DNA of 62,399 nt from Chitinophagales bacterium (GCA_021323755.1 JAJPKJ010000014.1:1-62399), one strand, 5' to 3'; positions 45,524 through 54,495 are shown, counted from the stretch's first letter. The notes: generated by a model not told the origin, from the letters alone. A program made the numbers and translations.

Positions 45524-46720
45524 CTAACCTGCCGCGTTGGGAGTGCCGACATCCGGCTTTTTCTTTAGCATGATCCACAAGACCATTCCAACCACTACCA
45601 ATAATAAAGAAATTATTTCTGCCTGTGTTGGATGGATTCCGAAAATATCATACTTCACATTGACTCTTATTTTTTCGATAAAGAATCGTTCAATACCATT
45701 TACAATCAAATAAAAGGCAAACAAAGTTCCGGGAACCGTAAATCGCTTGCGAACTGACCAAATGATTATGAAAAGGATCAGGCACATTACTGTCTCATAA
45801 AATGGTGTTGGAAAGACCCCAACTGGTAATTGACTGCAGTATTGAGGATCCAAACAACCAGGTATGTTTACGCCTTTGCTGATAACATTATGCGGATAAT
45901 GATAAGCCCACATCCAGTCCGGCAACCAGCTAAATGGTTTTGCGTGAAAATTTTCAATTCCCCAGTCGCCATCACCTGAGACCTGGCATCCGATTCGTCC
46001 GATCGCATAAGCGAGCATTAATCCGGGCGCAGCAGAATCATTCAACTGCCAAAAACCGATATGATGTTTTCGGGCATAATACCAAATAGCAAGTGCTGCG
46101 CAAATCAAGCCGCCATAAAAAGTTAGCCCGCTGAAAATTAAGGAAGCAATATCCTGGGACCCATGACGCACTTCTCTTATTGATTCAACAAAATCTGATG
46201 GGCTTTCAAGAATATCAAAAATCTTTGCGCCAAGAAAACCAAAAATCGCTGCAAAAATAGCGATGTCTCCCACCCGGTCATGTGGCCAAATTCTTATGGT
46301 TCTTTCTTCCGGCGTGGCCAATTTATGTTTGTTTTTTTCCCACCACTTCAAACCACCAAGCAATAATCCGCCGATGATCCCTGCGACAAAATTTCCTTGC
46401 ATTGAAAAAATAAACTGTCGCGGATCCACATCGCCTGAACTATTGGCAATAAAAAGACCGATCAATTTATACCCTAATAAAAAACCAATTAAGAAATTAA
46501 TGAACAATTCTGTTCCGGAAGCCGGTTTACCAACCGTAATTTTTTCGTCTTCGCTAATTAAAATGCCATCGCTTTCTTTGCGGCGAAGTTCTTTCGATAG
46601 TACAACTGCGCCACCGATAAAAGACAGTGCAACAAAAAAACCGAATGAATTAATGAATCGCAAAAAGCCCCAGTCAACATTGAATAGATCTTTAAAAGCA
46701 AAATATAGATTGGGATACAT
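45524..46720 (-). CDS. lgt: Prolipoprotein diacylglyceryl transferase
   Basis: Lgt attaches diacylglycerol from phosphatidylglycerol to the cysteine of prolipoproteins in the inner membrane. The 398-residue protein has several membrane helices and the Lgt signature YAIGRIGCQVSGDGDWG near residue 240, followed by FPTPFYET and NGIERFFIEKIRVN. It is longer than the roughly 280 residues of the E. coli enzyme because of an inserted loop around residues 60-140, as in other Bacteroidota. I chose ATG 46720 (MYPNLYFAFKDLF), since the longer frame starts 43 codons upstream with no Lgt-like sequence. Confidence 0.93.
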   Translation of the reverse strand: MYPNLYFAFKDLFNVDWGFLRFINSFGFFVALSFIGGAVVLSKELRRKESDGILISEDEKITVGKPASGTELFINFLIGFLLGYKLIGLFIANSSGDVDPRQFIFSMQGNFVAGIIGGLLLGGLKWWEKNKHKLATPEERTIRIWPHDRVGDIAIFAAIFGFLGAKIFDILESPSDFVESIREVRHGSQDIASLIFSGLTFYGGLICAALAIWYYARKHHIGFWQLNDSAAPGLMLAYAIGRIGCQVSGDGDWGIENFHAKPFSWLPDWMWAYHYPHNVISKGVNIPGCLDPQYCSQLPVGVFPTPFYETVMCLILFIIIWSVRKRFTVPGTLFAFYLIVNGIERFFIEKIRVNVKYDIFGIHPTQAEIISLLLVVVGMVLWIMLKKKPDVGTPNAAG

Positions 46721-46950
46721 AGTGAATTGATAAGTTCGAAATCTAAAACCGAATTCGTAATAAGCGTGCAAGTTTAATGAAAATTTCGGGAGAAAAACAA
46801 TTAATCGTGCGTGACTTAATGATGAATGGTCTATGTCAAGAAAAAACAAAATCGCTTAATTAAATCCAAAGGTGCACCCAACAGCAATTTTCTACTCCGC
46901 TTTAACTGCGTACCAGTCTTGTACCAATGAATCCTTCTCCAGCATTCACA

Positions 46951-46977
46951 AAAAAACCCTTCTGAAAAACAGAAGGG
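46951..46977 (-). terminator. Rho-independent terminator of the bacilliredoxin gene
   Basis: CCCTTCTG (46957-46964) and CAGAAGGG (46970-46977) form a perfect 8-bp stem around five A residues. On the minus strand it is followed by six T residues. It lies 23 bases past the stop codon. Confidence 0.92.
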
Positions 46978-47000
46978 CTAACTATGAACAAAGCTGAAAA

Positions 47001-47420
47001 TCAGCAATAATAATTAAACGAAGCAATAAGATTTTGCGCAATCGCCTGAGCTGGTCTGCCTTCAATTTGATGGCGTTCGATCATGTGAACCAATTCTCCA
47101 TCTTTGAACAAAGCGATTGCCGGGGATGATGGCGGATAAGGCAATAAGTGCTCACGAATTTTTTCAACCGCCTCCAGATCGAAACCTGCAAAACTTGTGG
47201 CAAGGTGATCTGGTCTTTTTTCACTGTTGGCAACAGCCATCAATACGCCGGGGCGAGCAGAACCTGCTGAACAACCACAAACTGAATTGATCATCACTAG
47301 CGTTGTTCCTTTTTCCTGGAGTTGTTTATCAACTTCTTCTGCTGTCAATAATTCGGAAAACCCATTCTCTGTAAGCTCTTCCTTCATTGGGGAAACTATC
47401 TGTTCTGGATACATTGTCAT
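47001..47420 (-). CDS. BrxA/BrxB-family bacilliredoxin-like protein
   Basis: The 139-residue protein has the CGC active motif in NSVCGCSAGSARPG and the block MYPEQIVSPMKEELT at the N-terminus, as in BrxA/BrxB (YphP/YqiW). Those proteins remove low-molecular-weight thiols from mixed disulfides in Firmicutes; in Bacteroidota the thiol partner is not settled. ATG 47420 is used, though translation could begin at the Met two codons later (47414), where the family pattern starts. It is a single-gene transcript: its -7 box is 47446-47453 and a strong terminator ends it. Confidence 0.92.
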   Translation of the reverse strand: MTMYPEQIVSPMKEELTENGFSELLTAEEVDKQLQEKGTTLVMINSVCGCSAGSARPGVLMAVANSEKRPDHLATSFAGFDLEAVEKIREHLLPYPPSSPAIALFKDGELVHMIERHQIEGRPAQAIAQNLIASFNYYC

Positions 47421-47445
47421 AATTGTTTTATTGAATTGTATAACG

Positions 47446-47453
47446 CAAAATTA
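47446..47453 (-). promoter_or_regulatory. Promoter -7 box of the bacilliredoxin gene
   Basis: The minus strand reads TAATTTTG, an exact TAnnTTTG match, 25 bases before the ATG at 47420. Confidence 0.5.
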
Positions 47454-47669
47454 TCAAAAAAGTTTAATAATAGAATAAGGGAGTTGTGATCAATAGATAA
47501 GCTTTTTGTGAATAAAAGTCAGCTTTATTGATGGCCTCCTGTAATTCTGTCTTTCATTCTTCATCATTCTTGACGAAACTGCATTAATAACCATCATTTT
47601 TTGTAATGGTACATGCTTTGTTCAGACTAATCCGATAATAAAAATTGAAAAACTTAAATACAATTAATT

Positions 47670-48110
47670 ATGTCAATCGTAAAATTTAATCAGACTCCCG
47701 TGCAAAAATCATTGGGCAGTTTCTTCGATGAATTTTTTAATGAATTGCCTTCTGTTGCAACAAGAGAATGGAATAGCAATTGGAGCTTTCCTCCGGTAAA
47801 CATTCATGAAACAGCAGATGCTTATCATCTGGAATTAAGTGTTCCGGGTCGCAGCAAGGAAGATTTCAAAGTGAATATTGAAAATGGTTTGTTGACGATC
47901 AGCTTTGAAAAGAAAGAAGAAACAAAAAACGAAGATTACAAGACCGTTCGCAGAGAATTCACTTATCGCAGTTTCAAGCGTAGTTTTAATTTGGATGAAC
48001 GCATTGATGCTGAAAAAATTCAGGCGAAATATGAAAATGGTTTGTTAAAATTACATCTTCCAAAAAAAGAAGAAACTAAAGAAGCCGCAAAGCAAATCAC
48101 TATTAGCTAA
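47670..48110 (+). CDS. Hsp20-family small heat shock protein
   Basis: The 146-residue protein is an alpha-crystallin-type holdase chaperone that keeps unfolded proteins soluble. The core domain runs from about residue 38 with NIHETADAYHLELSVPGRSKEDF to ENGLLKLHLPKKEE. The C-terminal ITIS supplies the I-x-I motif used for oligomer assembly. The length is normal for bacterial Hsp20. It has a 9-bp stem terminator 48 bases after its stop, so it is expressed as a single gene. A heat-shock promoter could not be identified. Confidence 0.95.
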   Translation: MSIVKFNQTPVQKSLGSFFDEFFNELPSVATREWNSNWSFPPVNIHETADAYHLELSVPGRSKEDFKVNIENGLLTISFEKKEETKNEDYKTVRREFTYRSFKRSFNLDERIDAEKIQAKYENGLLKLHLPKKEETKEAAKQITIS

Positions 48111-48157
48111 GAGTGTTTGCGACAAAATAAGTTCGTGAGCAGTTGGTTTTGTTGGTA

Positions 48158-48194
48158 AAATCCCTCTTGTAAAAAGGAGGGATTTTTATTTTTT
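48158..48194 (+). terminator. Rho-independent terminator of hsp20
   Basis: AAATCCCTC (48158-48166) pairs with GAGGGATTT (48177-48185) over 9 bp, and a T-rich tail follows up to 48194. Confidence 0.88.
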
Positions 48195-48252
48195 AGATGG
48201 TAATGTTTTAATTTCGTGCGCAATTAAAAATGTCCTGGATTATCAAACTATA

Positions 48253-49539
48253 ATGACTACTACACAAATGCTCAAATATTTTGTATTATTAATAGCGGGG
48301 ATGAATTTTGCAGAGTTCAGTTTTTCCCAGGACGCCACACTCACGGTTTCGGCAGTAAAACCAGATACGGTGAAAAGAACCGAAGACAGTACCTTAAGGA
48401 TCCGCAACCTCAATCCATATTTTACTTTGCACGTTGATTCGACCCTGAATTATAAATTAGAGATCAACCGCGAGTCCCCACAATATTTCTGGTTCATTAA
48501 GAACTCGCCGATAGGTTTAAAGATTAACAAAGACAATGGTTTACTCACTTTCAAAGCAGAAAGATCCTATTTTCTTTCCGGCAAATTGAAATACGATAAT
48601 CCTTACAAGGTTGCGTTGGGCGTACAAAATCTAAACAACCCGAATGAGCGTGTTGATACGTCTTTCACCATTGTTTTTTTTACGACTGAAATAATTCCTT
48701 CTCGCGTCAAGCCAACAGTGAGCAGCACCTTATTTATTGAAGAAGGTGATACATTAAGTTTTAAGGTGGAATGCGAAACAGGCAGTTTTCCGATCGAAGA
48801 AATAAATTTCTTTTCAAATATTCCCATCAAAAATAGCACAACCGTAAAAAAATGCGATGATGACTTTACCTGGTCGCCCAACTATGATTTTGTAAAAGAG
48901 ACAGATTCATCAAAACAGAAATTATTGATCTTAAGCTTTGTGGGAACAAATAAATTTTTTGTGAAGGATACGGCCGTGGTAAGAATTTATGTAAAAGACG
49001 CGCTGAACTACCCGGTAATGCTAAGAGAATATAATAAGACGGTAAAAGATATCAATACCTACATTCTGCGTTTGAAATATGCGTTTGTGCAATTGGATAA
49101 AAAAGTAAAAAAGACAAAAAATACGCGCACCGGTTTTGATCTTACCACCGCAACAACTGCATTGAGCGGAACTGTTCTTTCATCTGAAAGCAGTGCGGGC
49201 GCCCAAAATGCCGGCAAAATATTGCCGAGTGCGGGATTAACATTGGTCCCGGTCAAAGAAACTGTTGCGCCGCAACAGACTGCAGAACAAAATTCAGCTT
49301 CCTTGATACGTTCTGCGATAAAAAGACTTGATTATACAGTTCACGAAAACAGCCTTCTTGGCGATAAAGATATGGATGTGGTAAAGAAAATGGCGAAACT
49401 GAAAGATGAATTAAGACAAACACAAATTCAGTTAATAGATGTTCCTATTGATGAGAATAACAACATGACCGAAGAAGAGCTGAATGCTTATTTCGATAAT
49501 CCGAAAGTGAATAAGAAATACAGACTGAAAAATAAATAG
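48253..49539 (+). CDS. Secreted protein of unknown function with cadherin/Ig-like regions
   Basis: I do not recognise this 428-residue protein. It has a signal peptide (residues about 1-26, ending EFSFSQ). Two beta-rich stretches follow. One contains SPIGLKINKDNGLLTFKAERSYF near residue 83, resembling the linker region of cadherin or Ig-like repeats, and the other has TLFIEEGDTLSFKVE near residue 160. A helical, lysine-rich part begins near residue 265, and the C-terminus is acidic (DENNNMTEEELNAYF). No catalytic motif is visible. It is 142 bases after hsp20 but behind that gene's terminator, so it should have its own promoter. Confidence 0.7.
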   Translation: MTTTQMLKYFVLLIAGMNFAEFSFSQDATLTVSAVKPDTVKRTEDSTLRIRNLNPYFTLHVDSTLNYKLEINRESPQYFWFIKNSPIGLKINKDNGLLTFKAERSYFLSGKLKYDNPYKVALGVQNLNNPNERVDTSFTIVFFTTEIIPSRVKPTVSSTLFIEEGDTLSFKVECETGSFPIEEINFFSNIPIKNSTTVKKCDDDFTWSPNYDFVKETDSSKQKLLILSFVGTNKFFVKDTAVVRIYVKDALNYPVMLREYNKTVKDINTYILRLKYAFVQLDKKVKKTKNTRTGFDLTTATTALSGTVLSSESSAGAQNAGKILPSAGLTLVPVKETVAPQQTAEQNSASLIRSAIKRLDYTVHENSLLGDKDMDVVKKMAKLKDELRQTQIQLIDVPIDENNNMTEEELNAYFDNPKVNKKYRLKNK

Positions 49540-49600
49540 CAGGATAGCCGCAAATGATGAATTCCATCTCCCGTCCTTCATCTCAAATCTATGTTCAGAC

Positions 49601-51001
49601 TTATGTATATCCCAGGATCTTCAACATGCTTTGCGCTGTTTGCTCTTTTGCATAGACCCAATCTGTAAGTTTTCCATTTTTGTCGTAGCCCACAACAATG
49701 TGTTTTGGTGAAGGGATCAAACAATGTTTAATTCCACCATAACCACTGATCTGGTCCTGGTAGGCTCCTGTATGAAAAAATCCAAGATATAAAGGCTCGC
49801 CATTATTCAATTTTGGCAGAAATACTTCATTAATATGTTCCTCAGAATCATAATAATCATGACTATCGCAGGTCAATCCTCCCAACACCACACGCTGATA
49901 CTCCACATCCCATTTATTAATAGGCAACATTAAAAACCGCTCACCGATTCCCCATGTGTCAGGCAAGGTGGTGATAAACGAAGAGTCGATCATGTACCAA
50001 ATCTCGCGATCGTTCTGCATTTTTTCGCCAATAACACTGTAAATATGCGCCATACTCTCTCCGACAGTATAACTGCCAAATTCAGTGAAGATATTTGGCA
50101 TGGTAACATTATTTCGCTTGCAGGCTTTCTTAATATTGCTCACGATTTCATTGATCATGAACTGATAATTGTATTCGAATCCTAATGAATGTTTAATCGG
50201 AAATCCACCGCCGATATTTATCGAATCCAATTCAGGACAGATCTTCTTTAACTGGCAATAAAGATTGATCACTTTATTTAATTCACTCCAATAATAGATA
50301 TCGTCTTTAATTCCTTTGTTCAAAAAAATATGAAGCATCTTTAATTGAAACCGATCTTCATTTCCTTCGATCTTATCTACATAAAATTCCAATACATCTC
50401 TTGGTCTAAAACCCAATCTGCTCGTATAAAATGGAAATGTGGGTTCTTCTTCTGCAGCAACCCTTATTCCTAATTTAAAAGGAACCTTTACCGACTTTTT
50501 ATATTGCTGTAATTCTTCCTTATTATCCAGAACCGGCACCACATTCTTAAATCCGTTATTCAATAATCCGGCAATGCGGCTTATATACGGCTTTTGTTTG
50601 AAGCCATTGCAGATAATATAGGTCTCCTTGGTTATTTTTTTCTTTTCGTATAGTTTTTTTACGATCTCGATATCATAAGCATAAGATGTTTCGATATGAA
50701 TATCATTATTCAACGCTTCTTCTAGAATAAAAGAAAAGTGAGAACTCTTTGTGCAGTAACAATAAAAATATTTTCCTTCATAGCGGTGACGCTTAAACGC
50801 AGTTGCAAACATCTTTTTTGCCTTTTTTATCTGCGTTCCGATCTTAGGCAAATAGGTCAGCTTCATCGGCGTTCCATACTTGTCAATTAATGCTTTCAGG
50901 TCAACTCCGTTAAACCGGAGATAATTATCGTGTACCTCAAAATCTTCTTGTGGAAAGTTGAAAGTTTGCTGCACCAGGTCGGTGTAGGTATTATTATTCA
51001 T
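49601..51001 (-). CDS. speA: PLP-dependent arginine decarboxylase (SpeA-like)
   Basis: The 466-residue protein has the alanine-racemase-fold PLP barrel. The cofactor lysine is probably the one in YCYCTKSSHF near residue 84, the phosphate-binding motif is SINIGGGFPIKH near residue 258, and the substrate motif is GLTCDSHDYYD near residue 384. It converts arginine to agmatine in polyamine synthesis; the family also holds ornithine and diaminopimelate decarboxylases, which differ in the CDS region. It is shorter than the 630-residue SpeA of E. coli, as is usual in Bacteroidota. The gene has its own promoter and lies just beyond the rplT terminator. Confidence 0.82.
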   Translation of the reverse strand: MNNNTYTDLVQQTFNFPQEDFEVHDNYLRFNGVDLKALIDKYGTPMKLTYLPKIGTQIKKAKKMFATAFKRHRYEGKYFYCYCTKSSHFSFILEEALNNDIHIETSYAYDIEIVKKLYEKKKITKETYIICNGFKQKPYISRIAGLLNNGFKNVVPVLDNKEELQQYKKSVKVPFKLGIRVAAEEEPTFPFYTSRLGFRPRDVLEFYVDKIEGNEDRFQLKMLHIFLNKGIKDDIYYWSELNKVINLYCQLKKICPELDSINIGGGFPIKHSLGFEYNYQFMINEIVSNIKKACKRNNVTMPNIFTEFGSYTVGESMAHIYSVIGEKMQNDREIWYMIDSSFITTLPDTWGIGERFLMLPINKWDVEYQRVVLGGLTCDSHDYYDSEEHINEVFLPKLNNGEPLYLGFFHTGAYQDQISGYGGIKHCLIPSPKHIVVGYDKNGKLTDWVYAKEQTAQSMLKILGYT

Positions 51002-51055
51002 TGGCAGATGCGAATTGACATTGATTAATGATTAAGAATAAAACCAAAATTTATA

Positions 51056-51085
51056 CAAATGTAATTTTTTGAACAATTCGGCAAA
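51056..51085 (-). promoter_or_regulatory. speA promoter
   Basis: On the minus strand TACATTTG (51056-51063) matches TAnnTTTG, and TTTG at 51082-51085 precedes it by 18 bases, matching the Bacteroidota -33/-7 architecture. The -33 element lies inside the T-tract of the rplT terminator. Confidence 0.65.
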
Positions 51086-51112
51086 ATAAAACCGGAAGCT
51101 TTTAACTTCCGG
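51082..51112 (-). terminator. Rho-independent terminator of rpmI-rplT
   Basis: CCGGAAG (51092-51098) and CTTCCGG (51106-51112) form a perfect 7-bp stem around 7 bases. On the minus strand TTTTATTTTG follows. It lies 37 bases past the rplT stop. Confidence 0.88.
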
Positions 51113-51149
51113 CTGACGATTTAAGAACTAGGAATCAAAAAATCTTCCA

Positions 51150-51494
51150 TTATTTTACTGATGCTATCAATTGCTTGAATGATTCCGGCTCATTCATGGC
51201 AAGATCAGCCAATACTTTACGATCTAAAGCAATGCCTTTTTGATTTAGTTTGTGAATGAACTCGGAATAGGTCAATCCTTCTTCTCTCACTGCTGCATTG
51301 ATTCTGACGATCCACAAAGCGCGGTATTCTCTTTTCTTGAGCTTGCGTCCAACGTAGCGATAGGTCAATCCTTTTTCAAGTACGTTTTTGGCAACGGTAT
51401 AAACATTTTTACGTTTCCCGTAAAAACCTTTTGCTTGCTTTAAGATGCGTTTCCTGCGTGCTTTTGAAGCAACTGCATTAACTGAACGTGGCAT
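51150..51494 (-). CDS. rplT: Ribosomal protein L20
   Basis: L20 binds 23S rRNA early in 50S assembly and represses its own operon in several phyla. The 114-residue protein shows [30 protein letters not shown] at the N-terminus, recognisable by [12 protein letters not shown], then [18 protein letters not shown] and the C-terminal [17 protein letters not shown]. It follows rpmI after 45 bases and is the last gene of the transcript. Confidence 0.98.
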   Translation of the reverse strand: MPRSVNAVASKARRKRILKQAKGFYGKRKNVYTVAKNVLEKGLTYRYVGRKLKKREYRALWIVRINAAVREEGLTYSEFIHKLNQKGIALDRKVLADLAMNEPESFKQLIASVK

Positions 51495-51539
51495 ATATTA
51501 ATAAGTTTAAAGTTGTAAGTTATAAGTTTAAAGTTGCGT

Positions 51540-51737
51540 CTATTTTAAGCGCAATAAGCGTTTAACGAAATCGCTGTTAGGTTTGCTAACAATACCTTTT
51601 TTACGAAGATTGCGTTTACGTTTTTTTGATTTTTTTGTTAAGATGTGGCGTTTGAAAGCGCGCTGGAAGGTAATTTCCCCAGTGCCGGTCACTTTAAACC
51701 TTTTTTTAGCGCTGGAATTGGTTTTAACCTTGGGCAT
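51540..51737 (-). CDS. rpmI: Ribosomal protein L35
   Basis: L35 is a small basic protein of the large ribosomal subunit. The 65-residue product has [20 protein letters not shown], then [20 protein letters not shown], seen here by [13 protein letters not shown] and [15 protein letters not shown], and ends RLLRLK. It heads the rpmI-rplT operon, which in this genome is not joined to infC. Confidence 0.97.
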   Translation of the reverse strand: MPKVKTNSSAKKRFKVTGTGEITFQRAFKRHILTKKSKKRKRNLRKKGIVSKPNSDFVKRLLRLK

Positions 51738-51875
51738 TTTAGTTCATTATTTTGATTATACCCTGCTGGCGTTTCCACACTGGCGGAAATCTTTTGGAGC
51801 CGTTTGGGCAATGTTGGTTCTCATTTAATTCAGGAATAAACAAAAACCACCCATATAAAATGGAGCGCAAAGGTA
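51738..51875 (-). promoter_or_regulatory. rpmI promoter and structured 5' leader
   Basis: On the minus strand TACCTTTG at 51868-51875 is an exact -7 box. Transcription from it gives a leader of about 125 bases before the rpmI ATG. The leader contains a hairpin (TTTCC at 51772-51776 with GGAAA at 51785-51789) and a direct repeat of CTGGCG (51766-51771 and 51780-51785). Long leaders before rpmI or rplT commonly bind L20 for autoregulation, so this is a candidate L20 target; no family model could be run. Confidence 0.5.
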
Positions 51876-51905
51876 TATTATTACTGTGAAAATAGGAATT
51901 CTTTT

Positions 51906-52042
51906 TTAAGAAGATTTTGATCCGCCTTGGGATTATTATTAAGGACCTTTCCTTCAGTTGACGGGTGGAGGCAGGGCAGCAATTTTGCAGAATTCCCGAA
52001 GGACTAAATTCTGCAAAAAAAATGCAAGTATCATCTTCTTAA
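51906..52042. repeat. Hairpin-rich element with terminal inverted repeats (MITE-like)
   Basis: This 137-bp segment is bounded by a 10-bp perfect inverted repeat: TTAAGAAGAT at 51906-51915 and ATCTTCTTAA at 52033-52042. Inside lies a perfect 12-bp hairpin, TTTTGCAGAATT (51983-51994) with AATTCTGCAAAA (52007-52018), and a smaller AAGGA/TCCTT pair at 51941-51954. It contains no gene. The shape is that of a non-autonomous transposable element or a structured RNA; no clear target-site duplication or second copy was seen in the window. Confidence 0.4.
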
Positions 52043-52062
52043 TTTAACAGTAAGAAATGCAA

Positions 52063-52398
52063 TTATTTAATAGCAGGCAAAACATATTTCGCAACTATAA
52101 CGATATAAAACCCTATGACTGATAATGGCAAAATTGCTGCAATAATTCTATTAAACTTGAATACTTTATAGCTTATGAAAGTTATCAGGATTAGAATGAA
52201 TGGATATAAATTCAATAAAAAAAATTCACGGTAGGTTTGATGGGTATTATGTGAATCGAACAAAAAAATTGAGGCAAAAAATATCAAAGGCCAAGCGATT
52301 ATTCCCATTAAACTGCCATAATTCAGATTAACTATCCAGTTAGGTAAATCCCTTTGATAGAATACATAATGGTAAACGTTTTTTATATTTCGAATCAT
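52063..52398 (-). CDS. Small membrane protein of unknown function
   Basis: The 111-residue protein has three predicted membrane helices near residues 28-47, 60-77 and 86-106, and a short N-terminal part rich in Tyr and Asn (IKNVYHYVFYQRDLPNWI). No family is recognised. It is isolated: the MITE-like element lies downstream and the sialate esterase gene upstream on the same strand. Translation is judged likely because of its length and normal composition, but no homology can be given. Confidence 0.55.
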   Translation of the reverse strand: MIRNIKNVYHYVFYQRDLPNWIVNLNYGSLMGIIAWPLIFFASIFLFDSHNTHQTYREFFLLNLYPFILILITFISYKVFKFNRIIAAILPLSVIGFYIVIVAKYVLPAIK

Positions 52399-52512
52399 AT
52401 TTTTCTCAAATCAGAGTTCAACATAATTCTTCCCTTATAAGATCAGGTCTCGAGGATCAATACAAATACACGACAAATTCGCACAATTGAAACAAACACC
52501 TCCAATCACCAT

Positions 52513-54495
52513 TTACTCCCCCAGCTTATACTTTGCATCCGCCGTAACTCCTTTCCAATCGTCGGTACGAAAGGAAGATGCGGGAAATCCATTCTTATTG
52601 AAAAGATTTGCTTCCAAAGCATCATCGGCCCATGCATACCTGACCGCAGCAGGGTTATTCACCTCATCCTGATAAACGACCACCTTATCTCCATCAACAT
52701 ATGCTTTGGCATAATGGAAATGATGATCAGCGCCGGCTATTTCAAAACCTCTTAAATACCCATATTTGTCTTTTATCATCAATCCACTACCGGTATGTGA
52801 AAAACCCAATACGATTTTATTCCCATCAACTTTCATTGATTGATACATCGGTCCGCTGTATTCCATCGTATGTGCATAAAGGTTAGCGAGCGCGATAGCC
52901 GCAAGTCTTTTACCGACATCCTGTTTATTTTTTGGATGAATATCATTTGATTCTCCAATATCTGTAGTTACTGCCATACCGGTATTGGGTAAGGAAAGCG
53001 TCATCGTTTGTGCTTCGCGTAATTCTGCCCATGTGCTTCCGCGCTCGCTGTTGCCATCACCTGCATTAAAGCTGGCAAGCTGAACAAAGTAAAAAGGAAA
53101 ATTTCCTTCACTCCAGCGACTGCGCCAGTCATTGATCATTAATGGAAAAGATCTTCTGTATTCGTAAGCGCGCCCTGCATTTGCTTCGCCCTGATACCAG
53201 ATTGCACCTTTAATGCCGTAAGGGATTAGTGGATTTATCATTGCATTAAAAAGCAAGGTTGGATTACTGTTCGGCCCCCCACCCATCGCGCTGGCAAAAA
53301 CAGATTCGATCTTAAAGGACCAATTTCCTGCTACTGTAATTTCTTTATTTTCGATGGTTAATTTCATATCACCGGCATCACCATAGACACCGCCCCCGCC
53401 ACCCGTATCTTCTACGCGAATAGCGATAACATTTTTCCCGGTCTTTAATACTCCTTTTGGAATTGTATAATGACGAAGATCACTGTACTTGTTCTTCATC
53501 TCTCCGATCTTAACTCCATTGACATAAGTGTCATCAGAGTCATCAATTTTACTCAAATCAATTGTTGCCGTTTTGCCGCCGGCATTGACATCATCAATAA
53601 TAATCGTTTTGCGAAACCAAACCACCCCATCAAGATCCTCTAATCCCATTCCCTGTTCTTCCCACAAACCCGGCAATTTCATGTGCGGCCATTTTGAATC
53701 ATCGTAATCATTGGTTTTCCATAGTTCCGTATTTTCATTTTTTTCCAAACCCCCTTGCAGGGATGTAATGGTGTTCATCATTTTTTCTTTCTTTTTTTTT
53801 GCAAGTTCATCAAGATTAAGTGTGGACATCTCTGCAATCATCTTTTTAAAATATTCATCTTGTTCGAATGCATTTCTGCTGATCCATGTTTCCACCATTG
53901 TACCTCCCCAGGATGTATTGATCAACCCGATCGGCACATGAAGCTGATTATATAATTCTCTTGCAAAAAAATATCCTGCGGCTGTAAAATCACCGGCAGT
54001 TTGTGAAGAACAAATCTGCCACTCCCCTTTATCAATATCATCTTTTGGAGTTGGACTAACGGTATTGGGTATCTTAATATGTCGGATTTGCGGATATTCC
54101 GCATTAGCAATTTCCTGTTGATAATTATGTACTTTGCCCCAACCCTGGATCGGCATTTCCATGTTTGATTGCCCCGAGCAAACCCAAACCTCTCCCACCA
54201 AAACATTAACGAATGCTACTACGTTTTTCCCGGATACAATCAGTTGGAAAGGGCCCCCGGCACTCTCCGGATCCAGCTTGATCATCCATTTTCCATCCTT
54301 ACCGGCTTTGACGGTTTTGGTCTGCTCCTCAAATGTCACCGTTATTTTTTCACCGGCATTTGCCCATCCCCAAATTGGAATTGGAATATTTCTTTGCAAT
54401 ACCATGTTATCGCCAAAAATTTTTGGCAACCGAACATTGGCAAAAGATGTACAGGCAATAAACAGCAATAAAGAAAATAAAAAAGATTTTTTCAT
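52513..54495 (-). CDS. Sialate O-acetylesterase (SGNH family, secreted)
   Basis: The 660-residue protein has a signal peptide (residues 1-19, ending CTSFA). The SGNH hydrolase core is split by a beta-galactosidase-like jelly-roll insert of about 150 residues (DGVVWFRKTIIID and VKTGKNVIAIRVEDTGGG). Catalytic blocks are VCSGQSNMEMP (Ser) near residue 108, WYQGEANAG near 434 and DIGESNDIHPKNKQDVGKRLA (Asp and His) near 542. It removes acetyl groups from sialic acids or plant-type glycans in the periplasm. No sialic acid catabolism genes are near, so the natural substrate is uncertain. Confidence 0.92.
   Translation of the reverse strand: MKKSFLFSLLLFIACTSFANVRLPKIFGDNMVLQRNIPIPIWGWANAGEKITVTFEEQTKTVKAGKDGKWMIKLDPESAGGPFQLIVSGKNVVAFVNVLVGEVWVCSGQSNMEMPIQGWGKVHNYQQEIANAEYPQIRHIKIPNTVSPTPKDDIDKGEWQICSSQTAGDFTAAGYFFARELYNQLHVPIGLINTSWGGTMVETWISRNAFEQDEYFKKMIAEMSTLNLDELAKKKKEKMMNTITSLQGGLEKNENTELWKTNDYDDSKWPHMKLPGLWEEQGMGLEDLDGVVWFRKTIIIDDVNAGGKTATIDLSKIDDSDDTYVNGVKIGEMKNKYSDLRHYTIPKGVLKTGKNVIAIRVEDTGGGGGVYGDAGDMKLTIENKEITVAGNWSFKIESVFASAMGGGPNSNPTLLFNAMINPLIPYGIKGAIWYQGEANAGRAYEYRRSFPLMINDWRSRWSEGNFPFYFVQLASFNAGDGNSERGSTWAELREAQTMTLSLPNTGMAVTTDIGESNDIHPKNKQDVGKRLAAIALANLYAHTMEYSGPMYQSMKVDGNKIVLGFSHTGSGLMIKDKYGYLRGFEIAGADHHFHYAKAYVDGDKVVVYQDEVNNPAAVRYAWADDALEANLFNKNGFPASSFRTDDWKGVTADAKYKLGE

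Noticed and set aside
46721-46849. N-terminal extension of lgt
   Set aside because: These 43 codons carry no Lgt-like sequence, and ATG 46720 opens the first membrane region properly.
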